Part shown: positions 53,201 to 63,621 of the stretch, piece by piece
Position numbering within the stretch: position 1 is the first letter of the stretch
Layout: each line of letters starts with the position of its first letter
DNA from: CAZAMB01 sp964486335
GTDB taxonomy: Bacteria > Planctomycetota > Phycisphaerae > UBA1845
Direction: 5' to 3'
NCBI GenBank assembly: GCA_964486335.1
Contig: CAZAMB010000009.1
Location: 62,001 to 126,000 of the forward strand
Length of the DNA: 64,000 nt
Notes under the pieces: generated by a model
The model's input: the letters and a program-made list of their open reading frames with translations, nothing else
What the model was told of the DNA's origin: nothing
Database searches by the model: none
Program-made: the position numbers and the translations under genes

Positions 53201-56200
53201 CCGACATCGGTGTGCATGATCAACATGCCCGCGCCGGGAAGGTTTTCGTCAAAACCCAATCCCGCCGACCAGAAATAAAACTTCTCGCCAGCGCGATCTT
53301 CGTTCTCGAAGAAATAGTAACTATTGTCGCGAATGAACTCGGCGCTTGGCAGAGTGATCGTCTTGCTTACACCCGGCGTGAGCACCGTCGCCAGATCGAC
53401 GGCTTCAATCCATTGCGTCCCGTTGCGTTCCTTCAGCGGACCTGATGGATGAACCAGCCCGCCGTCTGCCATAATATCCCATGCTCCGACCGGGCAGTTT
53501 TCAATGATCGGAGGCTGGTCATAAATGTCGTAATCGTACAGGTCTGGAAAATTCTCCCACGAATGCAGGTATTCGTGGGCTGAATAAGCGCTTTGGAACC
53601 CACCAGTTCCTACATTTCCTTCTGACGTGCCGTTCAAGCTGATGACCAAGTCATGAAACCAGATATTCCAGTTATACCGGGGAGTTCCGGGCGCGGACGG
53701 AAACGTCGAATCAACGAAGTTTGGATCGTTCAGGCCGTCCTCGTTATGAATCGGGTAAAAACCCGGTGCCTCCAGGAAATCAAATCGAATGTGCGCGTCG
53801 TTTGGCAATAGTACAATGCCCGAGTTAAGACCCTTGACCGCTGACAAGTGAAATCCGCCATTGGGCCCACTGCTTCCGGCCAAAAACTCTCCGCCATACA
53901 CCCGATCCAGGCTGACCGGGTCAACGAAGTCATCAAAGTCAATGACATCGTCCAGGATCTGAATGCAATCCTCCAGGAGCCTTCGACGATTCCACGGATA
54001 ATCCGTTCCCGTGCCTCTTGGGCGATTCGGCGTCGTGCTTCCTTCACTGTGATCAGCCACATAGTTTTCAGAACCCGGTGGTGTGGTTTCGCCGAGATCG
54101 ATCAGACCATCCAGGTTATAGTCGCGAAACCCAAGGTTGGCTCCCGAAGGACTCGCGTATGGATGATACCCGTACGCCTGTTGCCAAGCCGTGCCGTCGT
54201 TGAATGGCGGAGCCGTGCGCCAGGTCAGCGCTTCAATCTGCAATTGGTTTCCGGCGTCGCGACCAAGATTGCCGTGCAAGCCGGTCGCATACGGCCCGGC
54301 CGCTGGGATGATCCCATCCGGGGCACTGCCCGAACCGTCATTTCGACCTCGATCATGACCGAAAATGCTGTCGTTAAACGGCGACGTGACTTCTCCTAGA
54401 TTCTGATCTCCCTTGCGGTGGTATTTGGACGACGGCATGTCGTCGAACTCAACCCAGCCGTCGTAAACGGTCAGAGCGGCCCCGATACCATTGGATTCTT
54501 CCGGGAGAATCCTTCGATTGCACGTTTGTTCGAAGTTTCCGCAGATACCTGTCTGGAATGCAACGAGACGATCATTCGCACCGCACCCGACCCACCCCGT
54601 TCCATTTCCATTGGTTCCCCCTCGATTGGCCAGGAACATCCGGCGCTGCGACAGTTCTTCTTGCGTGGCCGGGGTCGCTTCAAGCACTCGCGATTCCCAT
54701 CGTGGCGGATCAGCTCCGTTATAACGGTCGCGCCATGCGGATTTGTACCAGGTTGGCTCCGGCGTCGTAAACAAGACCTGAAGTGGTACGCGCACGCGCA
54801 TCTTGTTGCTCGGTCCTTCCGTCCAGGAGTCGGGTGGATTGTATTCAGCGTGTTCGCCTGCCGGGCAGGCTTTCGCCAGAACGCCGCCTCCGGGCAAAGG
54901 CACGGCGCGGCACGGTTCGCCATCGGAACATAGGCACTCCAGCGGCGCCTTGTTCAACGGATCATGCACGCCGCCGATCGTCCGAGTCGTTCCGTAACCA
55001 ATGACCTTGGCGACGGGGCCGGGAAAATTCTCGGACACCATCGTAGGTGAGATGCGGTTTTCGCAAACCACGGGCGGATCAGTCGGCAAGACCGGTGTGG
55101 CCGGCTTCGCGACGGCCACGCCGTTTTCAAAAGGCTCCACAATATCCAGAGCACCGTTGCCGTTAGCGTCATGATATTCACACCGAGCGACCGGGACACG
55201 TAATGGGTTGAGCGGGATACAGCGTGTCCCTTGATTCGTATCGGCACAGCAAGGATCAAGATTGTCCCCGGCGCAGGTAATGACTCCGGCAACGCATCGA
55301 TTCTCGGGGCTCGTAATCTGGCATTCGTCGGGAATCGTGTCGGCGGTTGGTACGCAAGCGTCTCCGGTTGCCTGAACCGGGCTGCGATCAAAACTCTTGC
55401 CGCAAAACTGTCTCGCCGGGTCGTTGGCCGCAACCCATCCGGTTTGCGTGCATGCTGCGGATCCGCAGTCAATATCACAAGCGTCTGGAATCAAATTCCC
55501 ATTGCAGTCGTTGACGAGGATGTTATTCCGGATGTTCCAAAACGTCGGGGGGCAGGCGTTTTGAGTTGGAAACGCCTTGCATCCAGGTGCATTCGATCCG
55601 TTCGGACAACAATCCGGATTGGCATCGTTATCCGAATCGCGCAAGTAAACACAATCTTGAGCATTCTCCGGAATGCCATTGGAGTTAAGGTCGACCCAGG
55701 GACCAAGATTGTCCGGACGGCCGTCCTCGTTCCAGTCCATTAAGTTAGTGGCCTCGTCCAGTCCATCCCAACGACCGTCGCCGTCCATGTCGAGAAAGCG
55801 CTCGCCCGGAGTCCAGACATCATCCCCTCTCACGGTCTTCAGCTCGGCGCCCCGGGCATAGGCCGGATTCTCGTCTACCAGGAACGGACCATCGTCAGCG
55901 CCCTCGGGATTACCGGTTAGGTCGACAATGACCGCCGCTTTTTTGTTGTCAAACTTTTCACCACGGCCGTATTGATAGTTTCCGTCGAAATCCAGATCGA
56001 CGAAATTGCCCGGCGAAACGCGCGGAAGTATCGCCCAGGGCAGCGAAATCCAATCCGTGACTTTCCCGGTGATCGTCACGTCCCCATAGCTGATCTCTTC
56101 CCAATATTCCGCAAAGGAATCGATGCCCGGATTGATCTTGTCGAAATACTGATTGCGGATGAGTTGAGGGTTAGGCAATCCGCCCGGCGGAAGTCCGTTG

Positions 56201-56349
56201 TTGTATTGCTTAGGCGACGTGGCCAGAATCACCAGAAACTTGCGCTCACCGGCCTGCGCCATGGACGACAACTGGCCGAGAAGGCCGCCGGTGAGCATGG
56301 CAAGGCCGAGACTCAGACCCTTCGTTCGCTGCATGTAACACCGCATCAT
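50245..56349 (-). CDS. Giant secreted M6-like metalloprotease with PKD repeats and C-terminal anchor
   Basis: 2034 residues. Signal peptide (about 1-33). Residues about 35-1000 form an M6 (immune inhibitor A-like) protease with the zinc motif HEYLH and FPDLYDYD downstream, interrupted by a Cys- and Asp-rich region of Ca-binding/thrombospondin-3-like repeats (DMDGDGRWDGLDEA, DCNGNLIPDACDIDCG). From about residue 1330 there are at least six PKD domains (YQWNFGDG, VEWNWGDGS, YEWEWGDGT, YDWSFSLDG). A Pro-rich stretch then leads to CGVGMAMALFGSLLGLATM and RRR, a C-terminal helix with basic end like Cys-containing sorting signals. It should be exported and anchored at the surface as a protease/adhesin. 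ATG 56349 (AAAGG upstream) chosen over GTG 56376. Confidence 0.85.
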   Translation of the reverse strand: MMRCYMQRTKGLSLGLAMLTGGLLGQLSSMAQAGERKFLVILATSPKQYNNGLPPGGLPNPQLIRNQYFDKINPGIDSFAEYWEEISYGDVTITGKVTDWISLPWAILPRVSPGNFVDLDFDGNYQYGRGEKFDNKKAAVIVDLTGNPEGADDGPFLVDENPAYARGAELKTVRGDDVWTPGERFLDMDGDGRWDGLDEATNLMDWNEDGRPDNLGPWVDLNSNGIPENAQDCVYLRDSDNDANPDCCPNGSNAPGCKAFPTQNACPPTFWNIRNNILVNDCNGNLIPDACDIDCGSAACTQTGWVAANDPARQFCGKSFDRSPVQATGDACVPTADTIPDECQITSPENRCVAGVITCAGDNLDPCCADTNQGTRCIPLNPLRVPVARCEYHDANGNGALDIVEPFENGVAVAKPATPVLPTDPPVVCENRISPTMVSENFPGPVAKVIGYGTTRTIGGVHDPLNKAPLECLCSDGEPCRAVPLPGGGVLAKACPAGEHAEYNPPDSWTEGPSNKMRVRVPLQVLFTTPEPTWYKSAWRDRYNGADPPRWESRVLEATPATQEELSQRRMFLANRGGTNGNGTGWVGCGANDRLVAFQTGICGNFEQTCNRRILPEESNGIGAALTVYDGWVEFDDMPSSKYHRKGDQNLGEVTSPFNDSIFGHDRGRNDGSGSAPDGIIPAAGPYATGLHGNLGRDAGNQLQIEALTWRTAPPFNDGTAWQQAYGYHPYASPSGANLGFRDYNLDGLIDLGETTPPGSENYVADHSEGSTTPNRPRGTGTDYPWNRRRLLEDCIQILDDVIDFDDFVDPVSLDRVYGGEFLAGSSGPNGGFHLSAVKGLNSGIVLLPNDAHIRFDFLEAPGFYPIHNEDGLNDPNFVDSTFPSAPGTPRYNWNIWFHDLVISLNGTSEGNVGTGGFQSAYSAHEYLHSWENFPDLYDYDIYDQPPIIENCPVGAWDIMADGGLVHPSGPLKERNGTQWIEAVDLATVLTPGVSKTITLPSAEFIRDNSYYFFENEDRAGEKFYFWSAGLGFDENLPGAGMLIMHTDVGSNPEALPAQQRIGDRFLYHIVQADGLSQLDVCDNRGDAGDVWPGSTNKRDFDCNTLPAAEWWTLNSCTGLEVTDIVPDGNGSVRATFNWTPTSIPGLRFVNPPGGVTVGSNFQIRSEVTDVFGGTTVRYFYTKVESSTPKQSDGTPIGLLKKTSPGTLLQSINWNVAGLADGRYFIFADLIPGSGSDGTELKLTTPRAGRNNEGTAKLNKSDVAVDVSTIANGVVTHDGKARSETWVAECVDSVNGRWVVRSSLTQPVPDGDVSASLCNEQLPATCANRARCATTGTQYTSCDGEVKFTIAAGGGALGKGAVGDTFTFTTTGLTAPSAAVTLTSGQISENPTAIIDASPLSGLPPLTVTFDARRSRDPNGQPLTFTWNFGDGSATQTGAQVQRTFTQARKYTVVLRATNTANGRFGEAAVDIEVINNSPKAVIKGTPSSGPAPLTVSFSGSDSSDAETPASQLIYQWNFGDGITANDQRTPGILRETTHLYTRKADGTLCTNANPCLFTATLTVTDPGGKSSTDTLVISVGNTNPVANVTFSTSQGNSPLVVVFNAKNSTDAENDTLSVEWNWGDGSAKETYPAKTGKPPATDGSVSHTYTLAAGQTSATFKPTAVVKDNRGGSATWPGTTITVSSAGQTDSSPRALFTVSPAQPVLNQKFVVDASQSFDRPTGGRITKYEWEWGDGTPRSTGVTAEHTYTLAGRYTITLTVSDAETPPNKASSQKTIVMSSDSTPPPGTNRPPTASLIVVPLEGFVDELFTFDARGSVDPDGDDLTYRFVFGDGDETAFTATATATHRFAEPGTYLTRLTVRDEANASVDLTRSIRVLAPGENRTPVALIATGLRTGVVPLTLTFDGRLSFDPDADPVTYDWSFSLDGAVVETLTGSVVTRLFDEVGTYTVVLSLTDSKGAVGFSNPESVVVTERGTPIEPPPPQPRPTPEPPPPSYTQRPPTVCGVGMAMALFGSLLGLATMRSVRRRQTPR

Positions 56350-56638
56350 CGAACCGTTACCTTTCGGTGCACGCACCCCTGTTTGGGAATATCACTTTCA
56401 CTTCGGCGGATCGATCCATCAAATATCAACCTCGGAGCGAACGGGCATCGCGACGGTTTTTCCTTGGCCGTCGCCTTTCGATGCTGTCCATGGTTCGGGT
56501 GGGTCATGCCGCGAGGGCACGCTGGGGAGAGGGGCGTGATCGGCTCCTCGATACTACTAGACCAATGCGTCCCCGTCGACCCTTCCTGCCCCGAAACGAC
56601 GGGTCGGCCGCAGGGCCGCTGACCTCATCCCGGCTCTA

Positions 56639-56668
56639 ATCCTATCGCTCCAACCACGTGTCTGTCAA
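56639..56668 (-). promoter_or_regulatory. Sigma70-type promoter of the M6-PKD gene
   Basis: TTGACA (56668-56663), 18-base spacer, TAGGAT (56644-56639) on the minus strand. It leaves an untranslated leader of about 280 bases to ATG 56349. Nothing else was recognised in the 490-base gap 56350-56839. Confidence 0.65.
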
Positions 56669-56839
56669 CCAAAACCGGACTTCGTTAACGATAGGCGGCT
56701 ACGCAACTTAGGTTATCGGGTGCGCGCTCCGTCATGTACCATCACTTTTCAGTTGCGCGACAAGAAAAGGCCACGATTGGACAACGACTTTCCCGGCTAC
56801 GCCTCCGCAACCGGGTCCGAAAAAGCGCCGCCCACGTCG

Positions 56840-59800
56840 TTAGGGAACGTTCGAGCCGTAGAGGAGAAACGCCTCGCCGCCGTTTTGCACGCCGATTCCT
56901 GTACTCGGATCACGTCGCGGATCGGCCAGAACGGAACCGATGAGCAAATCCGCCCGTCCGTCGCCGTCCACGTCTCCGGCGGTTCCAAGTCCACGAGAGC
57001 GTCCGCGACCCTGTTTGGCGGTGATCCCGCCCGCGGCGAGATCGCCGGCGTCGCCTCCGCCGATCCGGTCTCCCGCCCGTCGCCCGGCGATGATGAGTCC
57101 GCGCAATCGGCTCGTGCCAAGCTGATCCACACCGATCGTGACATCACCAAGAGAGCAGGCAACGCCGTTTGCGCATTCCGACGAAGTCGTGCACGAGGTC
57201 GTCGTCCCCTCGCACCGACGAATCTGATCGAATCGATTGCTGCCGTAGATTAGGTAAACGAGTCCGGCTTGGCGAAGCTCGTCGTCGCCCGGAACTTCGT
57301 CGCGCCTGCCGTCGAGATCCACATCGACCCCCAGCGTATTCAGTGCATCCATGCCGTCGTTGGGATCGGCATCGAACCGGGGCGAGGCCTCGGGCGCCGC
57401 GACAAGCAGATCGCTGATGCCGTCACCATCCACATCGCCGGCGTTGGCGACATTAAAGCCGAACAAGCCCCTTTCTCCGCCGACGGTGTTACCCTTGATT
57501 CGAGCGGCTACTGGACCTCCGCTTGCGGTACGGCTTTGCGAGAGCAGCGCCTGCACCGTCGCGCCGCCAGCCTGACTGACAATCCCCGTTCCACCGAAAA
57601 GAATGATGACCTCACCGGTTCCGCCGTCGGCATTGGGACTGCCGATGACCAGATCGGGAATTTTGTCTCCGTTGAAATCGAACCCGCCCGCCAGGCTGGC
57701 ACCCAGTCCGTCGGGAGTGCCGGTGGTCACCAAAAGCCCATCCAAACGGTCCGGGTTGTTCGGCGCCAAGCCCAGTTTGTTGAGTACGAAAGCACCCTCA
57801 AGACCGCCGATTTCGCCGGGTGCCCGCCGAAACGCAATATAAACGCGCCCTTGTCCTCCGCTGGCGCTCGGTGCTCCGATGGCTATATCCGGACGCGAAT
57901 CGCCGTTGAAATCTGCGATGGCCAAGAGGTTCTGAATGCTGTCGCCCGTGTCACCGGCCAAACGTGTGGCTCCAAGAGCCTCAGTCCGGCCATCTCCACA
58001 ATGGCTGGTAAACCCACAAACATATTGATGCGGACGAGGAGGGGTGCCTGGAAACGCCGGATCGGGTCCCCACAGATTGCGGCTGTTGGTAATGTAGGCG
58101 AGACCAGAGCCGGTAATGGTGCTCGTGACACCCTCAACTTCAAACGGCTCGGCCGCGCGACCCGGAGCGCTGATGATGAGATCCGACCGCTGTTCAGGTC
58201 CGGACGGAAAGCTGACGGTTAACGACGTACCCAACCGGTCGCCCACGTCGAAACCAAGGATCCTCGCGCCGAACGGTTCGAGCGGCTGACCCGTCGTGGG
58301 ATAGAAACCGGAACCGGCATCAAGCTCAAAAAATGGGCTGACGGCGTCTTCGCCGGCGGGAATACAGGCCGGAATCGCATATTGCGTGCGGCAATTCAAG
58401 GCTGATTCATTGGCACCCGCGGCAACGGGCGTGAACCCGACCTGCTGCCATAGCGGGGGCGCGAGCAGCGCGCTAAATCCAACACCCGGACCCACAATGG
58501 TGTCCGCGACGGTATCCGTTCCGTTTTCGCATCCGGCCGGAACCGGCGGCGTGCCGCCCGGATTGCCGGCGTTGAATCGCCTCCGATCTTCTATTGCGTT
58601 CGCTGCCAGACCGGGCGTTACCGTCTGATTCGTGAATCTGCGCCCGACCAAATCAAGGTTGATCACGGGTATCCCCGATGTCGGATCTTCCAGCAATCCA
58701 TTCGTGCTACTCAAAATCACCACACCGCCGGTGAGGAATTGCCCGGAATACTCCAGTGGTCGGCATTGCGCGCCGACCGTCGGGGGAAGGCATTCGACCG
58801 CCTGCACACGGGAGTTCGTCCGCGGGAACCCGAAGGCCAATTCACTTCGCCCGTCATCATCGGCATCCGGTATGGCTGTCACGTCGGCCAAACCGTCGGT
58901 TTCACTGGAGTTCCCAACGGTCCGCACGCCCGTCAGCGTCACGCCGCGTAGCGTTGACGTTCCGACCGAGTTAAGGCTGAACAGCCCCTTCAATCGCTTG
59001 GTGCCCCGTTCGCCGTAGATCAGATACGCCTCACCCGATCCCACGCCACTGGGATTGACGAAAAACGGTTTGCCGTATCGCGCAGAAATCACGAATTCGT
59101 CCAACCCGTCGTCATCAAGATCGCCCGCCGAAGCGAACGCCGTGCCGGCGTTGTCCTCGAAGTTCACGCCGCCAAACACCGCCCCGTCGACACGAGGGTT
59201 GGTTTCGGCAATGGCGCCCAGCCAAATGACGGGCGGCAGGGAGGACACCCGCAAATTCCGCGGAGCAGTCTGCTGCACCGTCGCGCCGTCCTTGAGATTC
59301 AGACGCACGGTAAGCTGAAAAAGTCCTGGGTTGGCGCTTGAAAAGGTCGCGGCGCGAAGGCTGATCGCGGCGCCCTGAAGAACGGAGATCTCGGCGCCAA
59401 ACGGCAGCCCCGAGGCGTCCACTGTTTGCGCGAACACGTCAACCGTCCCGGAAGCGCTCGGCGCATTGGATGTCCACTTGACGTTGACTGCCGCGCCGGG
59501 GGCGACGGATAGCGATGTATTCGGATCGGTCACTGTGAGCGATACGTTGCGTACGACGGTGAGGCGTCCCGCCGAATAGGCCGTCACCGGATTGTTGATG
59601 CCATCACGAATCGTCGCTCCGATGTAATAGGTTCCCGCCGGCACGCCAGCCGGAAACGCCAAGCTTGTCGTGGCGCTGGGCAATTCGTCATCAATGAGCG
59701 TGAATCCATTCGTGACATTCGTATCGGCATCATAAAAGACCTCGATCGTTCCGCTGGCGCCCGGCTCAAAGATCGCGCCGACGAATCGAATCGTGAACGG

Positions 59801-60724
59801 ATCATCCCGATACAACGATACATCCGTGTTTGGAGCAGTGATCGAGATGGTCGGCGGCGTCACGCCGTCGGCGGTCCGAACACGGATGACCGGCGTTGTG
59901 CCGGTAGAACCGGGCAAGGTCACGATTCGATCAGTCTGACCCGCGGCCACCGTCGCCGAGATCGAGGAACCGCTGTCCGTTGCCGCCAAGCCGAGCGTGT
60001 AATCATCCGAATCCAAATCCGTTGTTTGCAGGGTAAACGCGCCCACATTGCCGCTTCCCACGGCGATTTGCGTGCCGAGCCGATCGGGCGGGACCGTTCT
60101 CGAATCGCCGCTGGAAAGATAGAACAGTCGCCACTGAACCTGGCCTTCGGGGTCCCGGCAATCGAAGGATACGGTGACAGCCGTTCCTTGCTGAACAACC
60201 GTGACCGGGTCGACCGGTTGAATGAACGCCGGATCGGGCGATCCCTGCACCTGAATGACGGCCTGGCTCTCGGCCCTTTTTTCAACGCCGTCTTGAACAT
60301 AAAGAATGCCAACGCGGAAGAAACCCACCCCGGCTTCTTCAGGGTCAAAGTCGAAGAATCGATTGGTGCCGGTCAAGAGTGCCGTCGCCACGATCGCGGG
60401 ATCGCCAATCGGAGCGCCACCCGGACTCAAGTCGGCCACCGGGAGCCGAAAACCTCGAACGTCGGTCGCGCCGGTGGAGACGTTGTAGCGCACCTGGACA
60501 GGGGGGTCGAGCATCGACACGCCAAAACTTGACGAGGGCGTGACGATTTCGGCACGAATGCCGCCGCTCCCGCTTCCGCCGTCGCCCCCTCCGTTGTCAT
60601 TATCCGGCGGAGGGACGACGCCAAACCCGGGGCAACCCCCGATGGTGAGCGACAATAGAAAAAACGACGCCGCAATGGCGCGTCGTCCGAACCTGGAATC
60701 AACTTTCAGCGGCATCAACTTCAT
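56840..60724 (-). CDS. Large lipoprotein with FG-GAP (integrin-alpha-like) propeller repeats
   Basis: 1294 residues. The signal ends in the lipobox IGGC, then a Gly/Asp/Asn-rich linker (PPPDNDNGGGDGG). Residues about 55-520 form several beta-sandwich domains (VTVSFDCRDPEGQVQWRLFY, ISITAPNTDVSLYRDDPF, TVTDPNTSL-like). The rest is an FG-GAP propeller with Ca-binding DxDxDG repeats: ASAGDLDDDGLDEFVISARY, IADFNGDSRPDIAIGAP, GGFDFNGDKIPDLVIGSPNA, NAGDVDGDGISDLLVAAP and TAGDVDGDGRADLLIGS. Such proteins act in surface attachment or as enzyme scaffolds. It is probably anchored in the outer membrane. ATG 60724 starts the signal. Its own promoter is at 60878-60907. Confidence 0.88.
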   Translation of the reverse strand: MKLMPLKVDSRFGRRAIAASFFLLSLTIGGCPGFGVVPPPDNDNGGGDGGSGSGGIRAEIVTPSSSFGVSMLDPPVQVRYNVSTGATDVRGFRLPVADLSPGGAPIGDPAIVATALLTGTNRFFDFDPEEAGVGFFRVGILYVQDGVEKRAESQAVIQVQGSPDPAFIQPVDPVTVVQQGTAVTVSFDCRDPEGQVQWRLFYLSSGDSRTVPPDRLGTQIAVGSGNVGAFTLQTTDLDSDDYTLGLAATDSGSSISATVAAGQTDRIVTLPGSTGTTPVIRVRTADGVTPPTISITAPNTDVSLYRDDPFTIRFVGAIFEPGASGTIEVFYDADTNVTNGFTLIDDELPSATTSLAFPAGVPAGTYYIGATIRDGINNPVTAYSAGRLTVVRNVSLTVTDPNTSLSVAPGAAVNVKWTSNAPSASGTVDVFAQTVDASGLPFGAEISVLQGAAISLRAATFSSANPGLFQLTVRLNLKDGATVQQTAPRNLRVSSLPPVIWLGAIAETNPRVDGAVFGGVNFEDNAGTAFASAGDLDDDGLDEFVISARYGKPFFVNPSGVGSGEAYLIYGERGTKRLKGLFSLNSVGTSTLRGVTLTGVRTVGNSSETDGLADVTAIPDADDDGRSELAFGFPRTNSRVQAVECLPPTVGAQCRPLEYSGQFLTGGVVILSSTNGLLEDPTSGIPVINLDLVGRRFTNQTVTPGLAANAIEDRRRFNAGNPGGTPPVPAGCENGTDTVADTIVGPGVGFSALLAPPLWQQVGFTPVAAGANESALNCRTQYAIPACIPAGEDAVSPFFELDAGSGFYPTTGQPLEPFGARILGFDVGDRLGTSLTVSFPSGPEQRSDLIISAPGRAAEPFEVEGVTSTITGSGLAYITNSRNLWGPDPAFPGTPPRPHQYVCGFTSHCGDGRTEALGATRLAGDTGDSIQNLLAIADFNGDSRPDIAIGAPSASGGQGRVYIAFRRAPGEIGGLEGAFVLNKLGLAPNNPDRLDGLLVTTGTPDGLGASLAGGFDFNGDKIPDLVIGSPNADGGTGEVIILFGGTGIVSQAGGATVQALLSQSRTASGGPVAARIKGNTVGGERGLFGFNVANAGDVDGDGISDLLVAAPEASPRFDADPNDGMDALNTLGVDVDLDGRRDEVPGDDELRQAGLVYLIYGSNRFDQIRRCEGTTTSCTTSSECANGVACSLGDVTIGVDQLGTSRLRGLIIAGRRAGDRIGGGDAGDLAAGGITAKQGRGRSRGLGTAGDVDGDGRADLLIGSVLADPRRDPSTGIGVQNGGEAFLLYGSNVP

Positions 60725-60877
60725 AGCCTCATTACTCCGAAGATCGCAAGGCGTGATTCACCGGGACGACCCGCCAACGCGGGGCAGACCGATTATGCTT
60801 CACATCCGAAGCTTGCCTGTGATTCGGCGTGTGCGGATGCAATTCCCACTCCGCCGCCGACCCTCACGGGCTGCGGA

Positions 60878-60907
60878 GTTATACGGGTTCGCCAAGCGAC
60901 CTGTCAA
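60878..60907 (-). promoter_or_regulatory. Sigma70-type promoter of the FG-GAP lipoprotein gene
   Basis: TTGACA (60907-60902), 18-base spacer, TATAAC (60883-60878) on the minus strand. The -35 is embedded in GGTTGACAG as at 56663-56668. This divergent region (60725-61120) also holds the uncertain murD start. Confidence 0.75.
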
Positions 60908-61120
60908 CCGAAACTGCCTCGAAACCATGCGACAGCCTGCGCTTTGTATCACTCCGAGCGACAACGATCGCCATGCCGCCGACATTGTCACTTCATGGAA
61001 GAGAACTACAATGGCCAAAAGTGGTTGAAGCGTTGTGAATTGGTCGCTTCGAGGCGTCTCGTTATTCCTTCGAATCGGACAGTCATCGGTATCGCCCAGG
61101 CGTTGCCCACTCCCATCCGC

Positions 61121-62512
61121 ATGGACGGTCGCCGAGTGCTCGTCGTCGGTCTGGGGCGATTCGGCGGCGGCGTCGGGGTCACGCGCTGGCTCGTGGGGCA
61201 GGGGGCACAGGTCACGGTGACCGATCAGGCCGCCGCAGACTCCCTCGTCGAATCGCTCGACGCCATTGCGGATTTGTCGCTCAATTTGCATATCGGAACC
61301 CACAGCAACCTTGCCCTCGATCAATTCGATCTGGCCGTCATCAATCCGGCCGTCCACAAACCTACGTCGGGATTATTTGCGGAAATCTTGCGCCGAAAAA
61401 TCCCGTGGACCACCGAAATGAATCTTTTTTGCGAGCGCTGCCCGGCACGGGTCGTCGGAATCACGGGAAGTTTCGGAAAAAGTACGACCTGTGCGATGCT
61501 CGCGGAGGTACTCGAAGCGGTTCAAGCGGCAGGTAAGGCATCCTATTCCGGCGTGCACTTGGGAGGCAATATCGGCCGCTCATTGTTAGGCGAATTGCAT
61601 GTCATGCACCCCACGGATCTCGTGGTGCTTGAGATGTCCAACGCCCAACTTGAGGATATTTCGGCGATTCCGTGGTCACCCCTGCTGGCCGCAATAACCA
61701 ATCTGTTCCCACAGCATCTCGACCGGCATGGTTCGTTCGAGGCCTATGTTGCAGCGAAGTTGAACCTTGTGCGAGGACGCGCCGCGGACTTCCCGGTGAT
61801 AGTCGGTGACGTCGCGGCTGATGCGGAGCCTTGGGTTCGCGACGCGGTAGGGGATATGACAAGAATCATTCGCGTCGAGCATCCCACGCCGCCGATTCAG
61901 CTTTCGCTTTTGGGTCGACACAATCGAATCAATGCCGCCTGCGCCTGGACGATTGCCCGAACGCTGGGTTTGCCCGATGAACTGGTTCGCGATGCGCTGA
62001 CGGAGTTTCGTGGTTTGCCGCACCGGCTCGAAATGGTGCGGACGGTCGATGGCATTCGATTTATCAATGATTCAAAGTCAACCGCGCCGACGGCGACGAT
62101 CTCAGCCGTCGAAGCGGTCGCCGAGTCCAACCCACGGATCAGCGGAGGCACGAATCACGTCGGGCACAGGACCGATGAGGCCACACTCATCGTCATTGTC
62201 GGCGGTCAGAGGAAGGATGTTTTACTGACTGAATGCTCGAATCTTCTCGCGAACGTTTGTCGAGTGGTCATCTGTTGCGGCGAATCCGGTCCGGCCATGG
62301 CGGCTGCGGTACGAAACGCCATGCCGGCGGATGCCGCCGACTCCGTCCGCGTGATCGAGACCAACGATCTCGACGAAGCGGTCGCAGCGGCGAAACGTGC
62401 CGCTCGACCCGGCGATGTCGTGCTTTTTTCGCCGGGTGCGCCGAGTTTCGATGGCTACGTCAATTTCACCCAGCGAGGCGCCCATTTCGTCGAATTGGTT
62501 CGAGCCTTGTAA
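61121..62512 (+). CDS. murD: UDP-N-acetylmuramoyl-L-alanine:D-glutamate ligase
   Basis: 463 residues from ATG 61121, full MurD length. Domain 1 GLGRFGGGVGVTRWLVGQG; P-loop ITGSFGKSTT; LEMSNAQLEDI; FPQHLDRHGSFEAYVAAKLNL with the conserved Lys; and the complete C-terminal D-glutamate domain LPHRLEMVRTVDGIRFINDS, LFSPGAPSFDGYVNFTQRG. It adds D-glutamate to UDP-MurNAc-L-Ala in peptidoglycan synthesis. Compared with the fusion at 39528-41357 it keeps domain 3, so it is the housekeeping ligase. The frame stays open upstream to 60944 and the true start could be earlier; no clear RBS is seen. It stands alone, not in a dcw cluster. Confidence 0.9.
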   Translation: MDGRRVLVVGLGRFGGGVGVTRWLVGQGAQVTVTDQAAADSLVESLDAIADLSLNLHIGTHSNLALDQFDLAVINPAVHKPTSGLFAEILRRKIPWTTEMNLFCERCPARVVGITGSFGKSTTCAMLAEVLEAVQAAGKASYSGVHLGGNIGRSLLGELHVMHPTDLVVLEMSNAQLEDISAIPWSPLLAAITNLFPQHLDRHGSFEAYVAAKLNLVRGRAADFPVIVGDVAADAEPWVRDAVGDMTRIIRVEHPTPPIQLSLLGRHNRINAACAWTIARTLGLPDELVRDALTEFRGLPHRLEMVRTVDGIRFINDSKSTAPTATISAVEAVAESNPRISGGTNHVGHRTDEATLIVIVGGQRKDVLLTECSNLLANVCRVVICCGESGPAMAAAVRNAMPADAADSVRVIETNDLDEAVAAAKRAARPGDVVLFSPGAPSFDGYVNFTQRGAHFVELVRAL

Positions 62513-62520
62513 GCCGTCAT

Positions 62521-63607
<1,087 letters not shown>

Positions 63608-63621
<14 letters not shown>

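Noticed and set aside
57269..58222. 317-codon plus-strand ORF opposite the FG-GAP lipoprotein
   Set aside because: Antisense shadow without family motifs; the minus-strand frame shows repeated Ca-binding motifs throughout.
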